A stretch of DNA of 64,000 nt from contig NZ_KK073876.1 in the NCBI RefSeq assembly GCF_000585415.1, forward strand, positions 493,810 through 557,809, in the 5' to 3' direction. The notes beneath the pieces were generated by a model that was not told the DNA's origin, did no database searches, and saw only the letters and a program-made list of their open reading frames with translations. Origin of the DNA: Sphingomonas jaspsi DSM 18422 (lineage in GTDB: Bacteria; Pseudomonadota; Alphaproteobacteria; Sphingomonadales; Sphingomonadaceae). Position 1 is the first letter of the stretch, and every line of letters starts with the position of its first letter. Made by a program: the position numbers and the translations under genes. Below are positions 57,487 through 64,000 of the stretch, piece by piece.

Positions 57487-58038
57487 ATGGTCGTCGGCAT
57501 GAACGTCACGCCCAGTCCCGTCCGCCCGCCGCGCCTGCTGATCGTCGAGCCGTCGGCCAGCGCCTTGCGGGTCATGGCCAAGCGCTTAGGTGAGGCGGGT
57601 TACCGGGTCATCGGCTGTCCCAATTCCGCCGACGCACTGGCGGAAATGCACCGGCAGAAGATCGATCTGGTCGTCGCCGAGCTTCGCATGGCATCGCTGA
57701 GCGGCATCGACCTGACGCGGATGATCCGGGCCGACACGGTGATCCGCGAAACGCCCGTGGTCCTGGTCGCAGGCCGTTCCGACAAGTCGGGTGCGATCGA
57801 CGGATTCGGCGCTGGCGCCGACGACGTCGTCGCCAAGCCCTTTCATTTCGAGGTGCTGATCGCGCGGATTGCGCGTCGACTGGCGCGGGCGGCGGCGATC
57901 GAGCGGCTTCACCTGGACCGCCACAAGCTGGACGAGCGTGTGACTACGCGGGCAATCGAACTGGGCGAGCTTCGCGACCGGCTGAAGGCCAGCGAAGCGG
58001 AACGCCTGCGGCTCAGCCAGATCGCCGGTCGGGCCTAG
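57487..58038 (+). CDS. Degenerate receiver-domain (pseudo-response-regulator) protein
   Basis: 183 residues. CheY-like fold at ~residues 15-130: LLIVEPSASALRVMAKRL, DLVVAELRMASLSGIDL, VVLVAGRSD, DDVVAKPFHFEVL. The acidic pair is Glu-Pro instead of Asp-Asp, the phospho-acceptor Asp is Glu (in VAELRM) and the switch Thr/Ser is absent, though the Lys (VAKPF) is kept. The last ~50 residues form a charged coiled-coil-like helix without an output domain. Likely a phosphorylation-independent or locked receiver. It ends overlapping convergent galU by 4 nt. Confidence 0.85.
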   Translation: MVVGMNVTPSPVRPPRLLIVEPSASALRVMAKRLGEAGYRVIGCPNSADALAEMHRQKIDLVVAELRMASLSGIDLTRMIRADTVIRETPVVLVAGRSDKSGAIDGFGAGADDVVAKPFHFEVLIARIARRLARAAAIERLHLDRHKLDERVTTRAIELGELRDRLKASEAERLRLSQIAGRA

Positions 58039-58895
58039 CGGCTGGCGAGATAATCCTCGATCATCGGGCGAAGATCCGGCCGGTCGAGCGCGATCGCCAG
58101 GTTGGCCAGCACGAACCCCGCCTTGTCGCCGCAGTCGTGGCGGACCGCATCGACCTTCAGCGCATGGAACGGCTGCCGACCGATCAGCTTGGCCATGCCG
58201 TCGGTCAGCTGGATTTCGCCGCCGGCCCCCTTTTCGCCGCGGCCGAGAATGTCCATCACTTCTGGCTGCAGGATGTAGCGGCCAACGACGCCGAGCCGCG
58301 AGGGCGCGTCTTCGGGCTTGGGCTTTTCAACCAGTCCGCGAACTTCGGTCGCGTCGCCCCGCGTCTCGCCCGGCGTGATGATGCCGTAGCTGGCGGTCTT
58401 GTCGGCGGGCACTTCCTGCGCGCAGACGATGTTGCCGCCCAGCGTTGCGTAGGCATCGACCATCTGTTTGAGCGCCCCGGGCTGGCCGACCATCAGGTCG
58501 TCAGGCAGCAGCACCGCAAAAGGTTCGTCGCCGACGATATGGCGGGCGCACCAGATCGCGTGGCCGAGACCCAATGGCTGCTGCTGGCGGACCGACACGA
58601 TTTCGCCGAACCCGGTCTTGGCAGGGGCGAGCGGGTCGAGGCTCTTGCCCGCCTTGCTCATGGTCGCTTCCAGTTCGAAGCCCATGTCGAAATAATCGAC
58701 CAGCGAGCTTTTCCCGCGACCGGTGACGAAGATCATCTGTTCGATGCCCGCTTCGCGTGCTTCGTCGACCGCATATTGGATCAGCGGCCGGTCGACGACC
58801 GTCAGCATTTCTTTCGGCATAGTCTTGGTCGCGGGCAGCAGCCGCGTGCCGAGGCCGGCAACCGGGAAAATCGCCTTGCGAACGGGCTTGGTCAT
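58035..58895 (-). CDS. galU: UTP-glucose-1-phosphate uridylyltransferase
   Basis: 286 residues. FPVAGLGTRLLPATKTMPKEML, with the nucleotide-binding Gly-rich loop, PLIQYAVDEA, FAVLLPDDLM and FVLANLAIAL are GalU signatures. It makes UDP-glucose for exopolysaccharide and envelope sugars. Coupled to the small lipoprotein gene (ATGA). Confidence 0.96.
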   Translation of the reverse strand: MTKPVRKAIFPVAGLGTRLLPATKTMPKEMLTVVDRPLIQYAVDEAREAGIEQMIFVTGRGKSSLVDYFDMGFELEATMSKAGKSLDPLAPAKTGFGEIVSVRQQQPLGLGHAIWCARHIVGDEPFAVLLPDDLMVGQPGALKQMVDAYATLGGNIVCAQEVPADKTASYGIITPGETRGDATEVRGLVEKPKPEDAPSRLGVVGRYILQPEVMDILGRGEKGAGGEIQLTDGMAKLIGRQPFHALKVDAVRHDCGDKAGFVLANLAIALDRPDLRPMIEDYLASR

Positions 58896-59194
58896 TTGGG
58901 ATCATCCGCATTGTCGGGGCCGGTGGTGCTCGGCGTCGGATCCTGGCCGCTGCCGTTGGGCGGCGGCAGGTCGAAGCGGTCGGGCTCGCGCGGCTTGCCC
59001 TTTTTCAGCAACTCGTCGACGCGTCCGGGCGCTGCTTGGGTCGGCAGGCGAAGCAGGGCCGAGGAATCGGGCGTCGCTTTGGCGACCGCGGGCTTGGGGG
59101 GCAGCGCATGGCCAGCCTGGGGCTCCAGATCGGCCACTTTGCCGCATCCGGCCAGCAACAAGGCCGTCGCGGCCAACGCCCATTTCCTGCTCAT
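58892..59194 (-). CDS. Small proline-rich lipoprotein
   Basis: 100 residues with a lipobox (LLLAGC, Cys at 17). The mature part starts [18 protein letters not shown] and ends in a Pro/Asp/Ser-rich tail. Position next to argH recalls the small lipoproteins (LptM/YifL-like) near lysine and arginine genes, and the start GCGKV is loosely like their CGqkG, but the match is too weak to assign. Overlaps both neighbours by 4 nt. Confidence 0.75.
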   Translation of the reverse strand: MSRKWALAATALLLAGCGKVADLEPQAGHALPPKPAVAKATPDSSALLRLPTQAAPGRVDELLKKGKPREPDRFDLPPPNGSGQDPTPSTTGPDNADDPK

Positions 59195-60555
59195 CGTCCC
59201 TCCCGCGCCGTGCGGATGGCTTCCCTTACCCGGTCGGGCGACGTGCCGCCATAGCTGCGACGCGATGCGACCGACGCTTCAACCGACAGGCGCGGCAGGA
59301 CGCGCTCGTCGATGCGCGGATCGATGGCGCGAAGTTCGTCGAGCGTCAGATCATCCAAGGCCTTGCCGGCGGCTTCGGCGGCAGCGACAGCCCGACCGCT
59401 GATATGGTGCGCCTCGCGGAACGGGACACCCGCATCTCTGACCAGCCAATCGGCGAGGTCGGTCGCGGTGGCATGGCCAGCGGCGGCGACCGCGCGCATC
59501 TTTTCGGGCACGAATTCGAGGTCGGCGATCATTCCCGCCATCGCGGCGAGGCTCAAGCCCAGCAGGTCGTGCGCGTCGAACAGCGGCGGTTTGTCGTCCT
59601 GCAAATCCTTGGCATAGGCCAGCGGCAATCCTTTCAGGATGACCAGCATGGCGACGAGGTCGCCGATGATCCGCCCGCTGTGCCCGCGCACCAGCTCGGC
59701 CGCGTCGGGGTTGCGCTTGTTCGGCATGATTGAGCTGCCGGTCGACCAGGCGTCGGGCAGTTTCACGAAGCCGAACGGCTGCGAAGCCCACAGGATGATC
59801 TCTTCCGCCAGCCGCGACAGGTGGACCGAGGTCAGCGCGGCGGCATGGAGATAGTCGACCACGAAATCGCGGTCGCTGACCCCGTCTAGGCTGTTGGCGG
59901 TGGGGCGGTCGAAGCCCAGCGCCGACGCCGTGGCGTCGCGGTCAAGATCGAAACCCGTGCCCGCCAGCGCCGCGCTGCCAAGCGGCGATTCGTTCATCCG
60001 CCGCCGCGCATCGGCGAAGCGGCTGCGGTCGCGGACGACCATTTCGCGATAGGCCATCAGATGGTGGCCAAGCGTCACCGGCTGGCCTGACTGGAGGTGG
60101 GTGAAGCCCGGCATGACGTCGGCGGCATGCTGTTCGGCTCGCCCGATCAGCGCCGTTTCCAGCGCGTCCAGTCCGGCGATGCTGTCGTCGATGCACTGGC
60201 GGACGAACAGCTTGAAATCGGTCGCAACCTGGTCGTTGCGCGACCTGGCGGTGTGGAGCCGCCCCGCGGCGTCGCCGATCTTCTGGCTCAGGCGGTGCTC
60301 GACATGCATATGGATGTCTTCGAGCGCCGGGTCCTCGACCAGCTCGCCGCGTTCAATCTCAAGCCCGACTTCGGCGAGGCCGGCGTCGATCGCCTTGGCG
60401 TCGGCGTCGCTAAGGATGCCGCGATCGGCCAGCATGGCGGCGTGCGCGCGACTGGCGGCGATGTCTTGGCGCCATAATCGCTTGTCGACCGAGATGGAGG
60501 CATTTATCTCGCGCATCACTGCGGCCGGGCCGCCTGCAAAGCGCCCGCCCCACAT
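59191..60555 (-). CDS. argH: Argininosuccinate lyase
   Basis: 454 residues. [11 protein letters not shown] at the start, [30 protein letters not shown], and the fumarase-superfamily loop [19 protein letters not shown] near residue 268. It splits argininosuccinate to arginine and fumarate. Its start is only 16 nt from the divergent TlpA start, so the control regions overlap each other's coding starts. Confidence 0.97.
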   Translation of the reverse strand: MWGGRFAGGPAAVMREINASISVDKRLWRQDIAASRAHAAMLADRGILSDADAKAIDAGLAEVGLEIERGELVEDPALEDIHMHVEHRLSQKIGDAAGRLHTARSRNDQVATDFKLFVRQCIDDSIAGLDALETALIGRAEQHAADVMPGFTHLQSGQPVTLGHHLMAYREMVVRDRSRFADARRRMNESPLGSAALAGTGFDLDRDATASALGFDRPTANSLDGVSDRDFVVDYLHAAALTSVHLSRLAEEIILWASQPFGFVKLPDAWSTGSSIMPNKRNPDAAELVRGHSGRIIGDLVAMLVILKGLPLAYAKDLQDDKPPLFDAHDLLGLSLAAMAGMIADLEFVPEKMRAVAAAGHATATDLADWLVRDAGVPFREAHHISGRAVAAAEAAGKALDDLTLDELRAIDPRIDERVLPRLSVEASVASRRSYGGTSPDRVREAIRTAREGR

Positions 60556-60571
60556 GCTATTGGAGGTGCCC

Positions 60572-61132
60572 GTGCGGCTGATCGTCTGTCTCCTTGCCCT
60601 TGGCCTGATTGCGGGTTGCGATAGGGAAAAGCAGGAAGCGCCTCAAGCGCCGGTTGCACAGGAAGAAAGCGGGAAGGGGCTCGACCGCTCGCACAAGGGC
60701 GAGGCCGCACCGGCGACGATGTTCAAAAACCCGGACGGCGGCGACATCAGCCTGGCCAAGTTCAAGGGCACGCCGGTGCTGGTCAACCTGTGGGCAAGCT
60801 GGTGCGCGCCGTGCATCAACGAACTGCCGACCCTGCAGAAGCTGGAAGAAGCCCATGCGGTCGACGGTGCGCTGGGCGTTATCGCTGTCAGCCAGGACAT
60901 GGCCCCGCAATCCTCGGTCGACGCCTTCCTGAAGGAGAAGGGCATCGCGCGATTCGCCGCCTTCCATGACGAGAAGATGGGACTTACCGACGCGCTGTCG
61001 ATCCAGGTCATGCCGACGACCGTCCTCTACGACGCGGACGGCAAGGAAGTGTGGCGCTACGTCGGCGATCTCGACTGGAGCGGGGCCGAGGCGAAAGCGC
61101 TGCTCGCCGAGGCCGGCCCTACCGCCGGCTGA
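60572..61132 (+). CDS. TlpA-like thioredoxin-fold lipoprotein
   Basis: 186 residues from GTG 60572 with GGAGG 5 nt before it. Lipobox LGLIAGC near residue 16, then a thioredoxin fold with [13 protein letters not shown] (CxxC) near residue 75 and the cis-Pro [10 protein letters not shown] near 140. Membrane-tethered periplasmic reductase of the TlpA/ResA type, used in cytochrome or oxidase maturation. Its 3' end overlaps convergent EamA by 14 nt. Confidence 0.9.
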   Translation: MRLIVCLLALGLIAGCDREKQEAPQAPVAQEESGKGLDRSHKGEAAPATMFKNPDGGDISLAKFKGTPVLVNLWASWCAPCINELPTLQKLEEAHAVDGALGVIAVSQDMAPQSSVDAFLKEKGIARFAAFHDEKMGLTDALSIQVMPTTVLYDADGKEVWRYVGDLDWSGAEAKALLAEAGPTAG

Positions 61133-62093
61133 ACCGGCCGCGCGCGGCTGCCACGACCCGTCCGTCGATGATCGCCAGACCGCCGGCGATCAGCAGCAGG
61201 CCGGACAATTGGTTGAGCGCCAGATGCTCGCCGAGCACGATACTTCCGACGACGATGGCGACGGGCGGCACCAGCAAGGTGACAAGCAGGCTGTTGGTCG
61301 CGCCGGCCCGTTCGATCAACCGGAAGAAGATGATGTAGGCCAGGGCCGAGCACAGCAGCGACAGCGTCACCACCGATCCCCACGCCTCCCACGAAGAGGG
61401 CAGCGTCGCCAGCGATTGGCCGAACAGGAGGGCAACCGGCGCAAGCATGATCGCGCCGGCGATGAACTGGGCGGCCGCCAACTGCATCGGATTGACGCCA
61501 AGCGCCTTGAACCGGCGGGCGAAGATGCCGGCGAGGGCATAAAGAAGGGATGCGAACAGGCAGGCCAGCTGGGCCAGCAGGTGATTGCCGCCGTCGCCCG
61601 CAATCTGCGGGCCGATCATCGCCGCCACGCCGCCGAAGCCGACCGTCACGCCGATAAGGCGCGCGCGGGTCAGTCGCTCATCGGTCGTGGCGACATGGGC
61701 GGCCAAGACGCCGAAGATCGGCGTCGTCGCCTGCAGGATGGCGGCGAGGCCGCTGGCGATGTGCTGCGTGCCCCATCCGAACAGCAGGAACGGCACGACA
61801 TTATTGAGCAGCGCTAGAACGCCGACCGACGCCCACACCGTAGCGGGCAGGCGCAACCGGTGTCCCGAAACGCGCAGGATGACGGCAAGGGCGGTCGCGG
61901 CGATAACGAGGCGGATCCACACATAGGTCAACGGGTCGAAGGCGGCGACGGCGACCTTGATGAACAGGAAGGCGGAACCCCAGATAAGTGCGAGCAGGCC
62001 CAGCATCGCCCATTCGGCGCGACCCATCCGGAGCGATGGCGCGGCCTTGGGTGAGGGCAGGTCGATGGTGGTCGAACGGTCGAGCGGCGCCAC
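61119..62093 (-). CDS. EamA/DMT-family transporter
   Basis: 324 residues, ten membrane helices in two EamA repeats (LLALIWGSAFLFIKVAVAAFDPLTYV and LLYALAGIFARRF...ALAYIIFFRLIERAGA). Family members export amino acids or metabolites; the substrate is unclear. An internal ATG at MGRAEW is an alternative start. Confidence 0.88.
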   Translation of the reverse strand: MAPLDRSTTIDLPSPKAAPSLRMGRAEWAMLGLLALIWGSAFLFIKVAVAAFDPLTYVWIRLVIAATALAVILRVSGHRLRLPATVWASVGVLALLNNVVPFLLFGWGTQHIASGLAAILQATTPIFGVLAAHVATTDERLTRARLIGVTVGFGGVAAMIGPQIAGDGGNHLLAQLACLFASLLYALAGIFARRFKALGVNPMQLAAAQFIAGAIMLAPVALLFGQSLATLPSSWEAWGSVVTLSLLCSALAYIIFFRLIERAGATNSLLVTLLVPPVAIVVGSIVLGEHLALNQLSGLLLIAGGLAIIDGRVVAAARGRFSRR

Positions 62094-62196
62094 GGGCAGG
62101 TCTCCTATTGGAGCGCAGCGCCTAATGGAGGACCGGCGTCCCGGCCAACTGAATGTGCCGCATCGGCAATAAGGTAGACTTATCGGCCCCAGCGGA

Positions 62197-62255
62197 CCTC
62201 AGTCGCGCAGCAGCTGGGAGCGGTTGAGGCCGGGGGCCTCAGTCGCGCAGCAGCT
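62197..62255. repeat. Direct repeat of the dapD 3' end
   Basis: CCTCAGTCGCGCAGCAGCT occurs at 62197-62215 and again at 62237-62255. The second copy includes the dapD stop and last codons; the first lies 21 nt beyond it. The minus-strand reading of the outer copy also ends QLLRD then stop, but in another frame. Confidence 0.8.
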
Positions 62256-63060
62256 CGTTGATCGAGGTCTTGCTGCGGGTGCGCTCGTCGACGCGCTTGA
62301 CGATGACTGCGCAGGCCAGGCTCGGTCCGCCGTCCTTGGCTGGGAGCGTGCCGGGAACGACCACCGAATAGGCGGGCACCCGGCCATACATGACCTCGCC
62401 GGTCGTGCGGTCGACGATCTTGGTCGACGCGCCGATGAAGACGCCCATAGAAATGACCGCACCTTGTTCGACGACCACACCTTCGGCCACTTCGCTGCGC
62501 GCGCCGATGAAGCAATCGTCCTCGATGATGACGGGGCCTGCCTGCAGCGGCTCGAGCACGCCGCCGATGCCGGTGCCGCCGGAGATGTGGACGTTGCGGC
62601 CGATCTGGGCACAGCTGCCGACCGTCGCCCAAGTGTCGACCATTGTGCCTTCACCGACATAGGCGCCGAGGTTGACGAAGCTGGGCATTAGCACCGCGCC
62701 GGGCGCGATATAGGCGCCGCGGCGGACGACCGAGCCGGGTACTGCGCGGAAGGCGGCGGACTGGAACTGCTCGTCGCCCCAGCCGAGGAACTTGCTGTCG
62801 ACCTTGTCCCACCAGGACGCGCCGCCCGGCCCGCCCGAAATGGCGGTCATCGGATTGAGCCGGAAGGACAGGAGGACGGCCTTCTTAAGCCACTGATTGA
62901 CCTGCCAGCTGCCGTCGACCTTCTCGGCGACGCGGGCCTGGCCGGAGTCGAGCTGCAGGATGGCGGCCTCGACCGCGTCGCGGACTTCGCCCGTCGTCGC
63001 GGCGGAAATGCCGTCGCGCGCGTCCCAAGCGGCTTCGATGGTCGATTTGAGGTCGGTCAT
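62239..63060 (-). CDS. dapD: Tetrahydrodipicolinate N-succinyltransferase
   Basis: 273 residues. [18 protein letters not shown] start, then hexapeptide-repeat beta-helix turns ([50 protein letters not shown]) and FMGVF-like ISMGVFIG. It succinylates tetrahydrodipicolinate in lysine and meso-diaminopimelate synthesis. ATG 63060 overlaps the HAD stop by 4 nt. Its last ~19 nt are duplicated downstream. Confidence 0.96.
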   Translation of the reverse strand: MTDLKSTIEAAWDARDGISAATTGEVRDAVEAAILQLDSGQARVAEKVDGSWQVNQWLKKAVLLSFRLNPMTAISGGPGGASWWDKVDSKFLGWGDEQFQSAAFRAVPGSVVRRGAYIAPGAVLMPSFVNLGAYVGEGTMVDTWATVGSCAQIGRNVHISGGTGIGGVLEPLQAGPVIIEDDCFIGARSEVAEGVVVEQGAVISMGVFIGASTKIVDRTTGEVMYGRVPAYSVVVPGTLPAKDGGPSLACAVIVKRVDERTRSKTSINELLRD

Positions 63061-63731
63061 TCGCTCATTCCTTCGGTGATGTCGTGCAGCCATTCGGCGA
63101 CGTCGGTGATGGTGTAGTCGATAAGGGCCGGATCGGCGTCATGATCGCCATGGTCGCTGCCATTGTCGACCCAGACGGTGGTCATTCCCATTGCCTTGGC
63201 GGGTTTCAGATTCTTGGCCATGTCCTCGACCAGCACGGCCCGCGCCGGGTCGATCCCGAATCGGCCGACCAGCAGTTCGTAACCGGCAGGGTGGGGCTTG
63301 GGGACGTAGCCGGTAGCGTGGATGTCGATCATCCCATGGAAATGAGCGTCGATGCCGATCGCCTTCAGCACCCGCTCGGCATAGGCATCGTTGCCGTTGG
63401 TGAAAATGAAGCGGCGGCCGGGGAGCCTGGTCAGGGCGTCGGCGAGCCGGCGGTCGGGCGAGACGCGATCGAAGTTGATGTCGTGGACGTCGTCCAGGAA
63501 GTCGTGGGGGTCGACCTCGTGCAGCTTCATCAGGCCGGCCAATGTGGTGCCATGGTCACGGAAATATTGCTTTTGCAGTCGCCGTGCCTCGATCGGGTCG
63601 ACATCCAGCAGGCGTTGTACATAAGAACTCATGCGGGCGTCGATGAGGTCGAACAATCGCGTCGACGCGGGATACAGCGTGTTGTCGAGATCAAAGATCC
63701 AGTCGCTGATCTGGTCGAAGGGAGGCTTCAT
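63057..63731 (-). CDS. HAD-superfamily pyrimidine 5'-nucleotidase-like hydrolase
   Basis: 224 residues from ATG 63731 (MKPPFDQ). HAD motifs: [11 protein letters not shown] (I), FIFTNGND (II), Lys in YVPKPHP (III), [13 protein letters not shown] (IV). The NTLYP form is typical of SDT1/YjjG-like pyrimidine nucleotidases. Coupled to dapD downstream; an upstream in-frame start at 63788 is possible. Confidence 0.9.
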   Translation of the reverse strand: MKPPFDQISDWIFDLDNTLYPASTRLFDLIDARMSSYVQRLLDVDPIEARRLQKQYFRDHGTTLAGLMKLHEVDPHDFLDDVHDINFDRVSPDRRLADALTRLPGRRFIFTNGNDAYAERVLKAIGIDAHFHGMIDIHATGYVPKPHPAGYELLVGRFGIDPARAVLVEDMAKNLKPAKAMGMTTVWVDNGSDHGDHDADPALIDYTITDVAEWLHDITEGMSE

Positions 63732-63840
63732 CAAGGCGGCTCTAGTCCGACTTGCCTCTTCAGCAAAATGAAAGCTTTCGCTATTCATAAGGAAATCGGA
63801 GAAAGCCGTTAGGTTTCAGCGGCTTGGGTGGGGATAAACG

Positions 63841-64000
63841 ATGAGTAAACAACTGCTGTCGACGACTGCTTGCGGGTTGATGCTGGCGCTGAGCGCCTGC
63901 GGAGGCGGCGGTGGAGGCGGTGTCGGTTCGACGCCCCCGCCGCCCAGTTCGGTGACGCCGACGCCGACGCCGACGCCAACCCCGACGCCAACACCTACTC
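63841..64000 (+). CDS. Gly/Pro-Thr-rich lipoprotein (3'-truncated by window end)
   Basis: 53 residues visible. Lipobox LMLALSAC (Cys at 20) followed by G8-V-GS, PPPPSS and a run of Thr-Pro dipeptides, which makes a flexible linker holding a downstream domain away from the membrane. GGTGGGGA lies before the ATG. The functional domain lies outside the window. Confidence 0.7.
   Translation, partial: MSKQLLSTTACGLMLALSACGGGGGGGVGSTPPPPSSVTPTPTPTPTPTPTPT

Overview
The window reads as a high-GC alphaproteobacterial chromosome segment, most likely from a sphingomonad (Sphingomonadales). The grounds are the style of the coding sequence and several locus types I associate with that order: an autotransporter ending in a polyproline tail, a complete Tad/Flp pilus operon with a cpa-type gene set, a mitochondrial SUV3-like helicase beside an S4 protein and a seven-iron ferredoxin, GT-C-like membrane proteins around a GtrA/GT2 pair, and many genes coupled by 1-4 nt ATGA/TGATG overlaps. 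No rRNA, tRNA, CRISPR array, insertion sequence or prophage was recognised. The placement is inference from gene content, not from a database match.

Layout. 1-11.8 kb: the 3' part of a giant repeat autotransporter (cut by the window start), a TPR-sulfotransferase, then cysD-cysNC, which together make PAPS, the sulfotransferase donor. 11.9-18.6 kb: MipA/OmpV porin-like protein, ferredoxin, S4 protein and SUV3-like helicase (minus strand), then an M23 peptidase, a J-domain protein and a Sel1-like protein. 18.7-26.5 kb: HerA-like ATPase, a TauE/TIGR02186 pair, a GT87 membrane glycosyltransferase, two convergent PAP2 proteins and a DUF2569-like membrane protein.

26.9-40.1 kb: a Tad pilus operon in the order flp, cpaB, cpaC, a small lipoprotein, tadG, tadE, tadE, cpaE, cpaF, tadB, tadC, a TPR/LytR_C lipoprotein, a TPR protein, cpaA and an IalB-like secreted protein. 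Most junctions overlap or nearly touch, so it probably works as one transcription unit, with a strong hairpin after flp that could set pilin in excess over the machinery.

40.1-50.3 kb: rlmN, cfa, an EF-hand protein, argG, and a surface-glycan cluster (membrane protein, methyltransferase, GtrB-like GT2, GtrA flippase, large GT-C-like membrane protein). 50.3-64 kb: mostly minus-strand metabolism: MarC, an NTF2-like secreted protein, folD, yggT, the ergothioneine pair egtB-egtD, a PduO-type cobalamin adenosyltransferase that seems to start at CTG, a HIG1 protein, gluQ, an HNH endonuclease, a degenerate receiver protein, galU, a small lipoprotein, argH, TlpA, an EamA transporter, dapD, a HAD nucleotidase and the start of a PT-rich lipoprotein cut by the window end.

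The items I would look at first are the autotransporter/sulfotransferase/PAPS neighbourhood, the compositionally odd middle of tadG, the Gtr-like glycan cassette, the CTG-start adenosyltransferase and the receiver protein lacking its phospho-acceptor.
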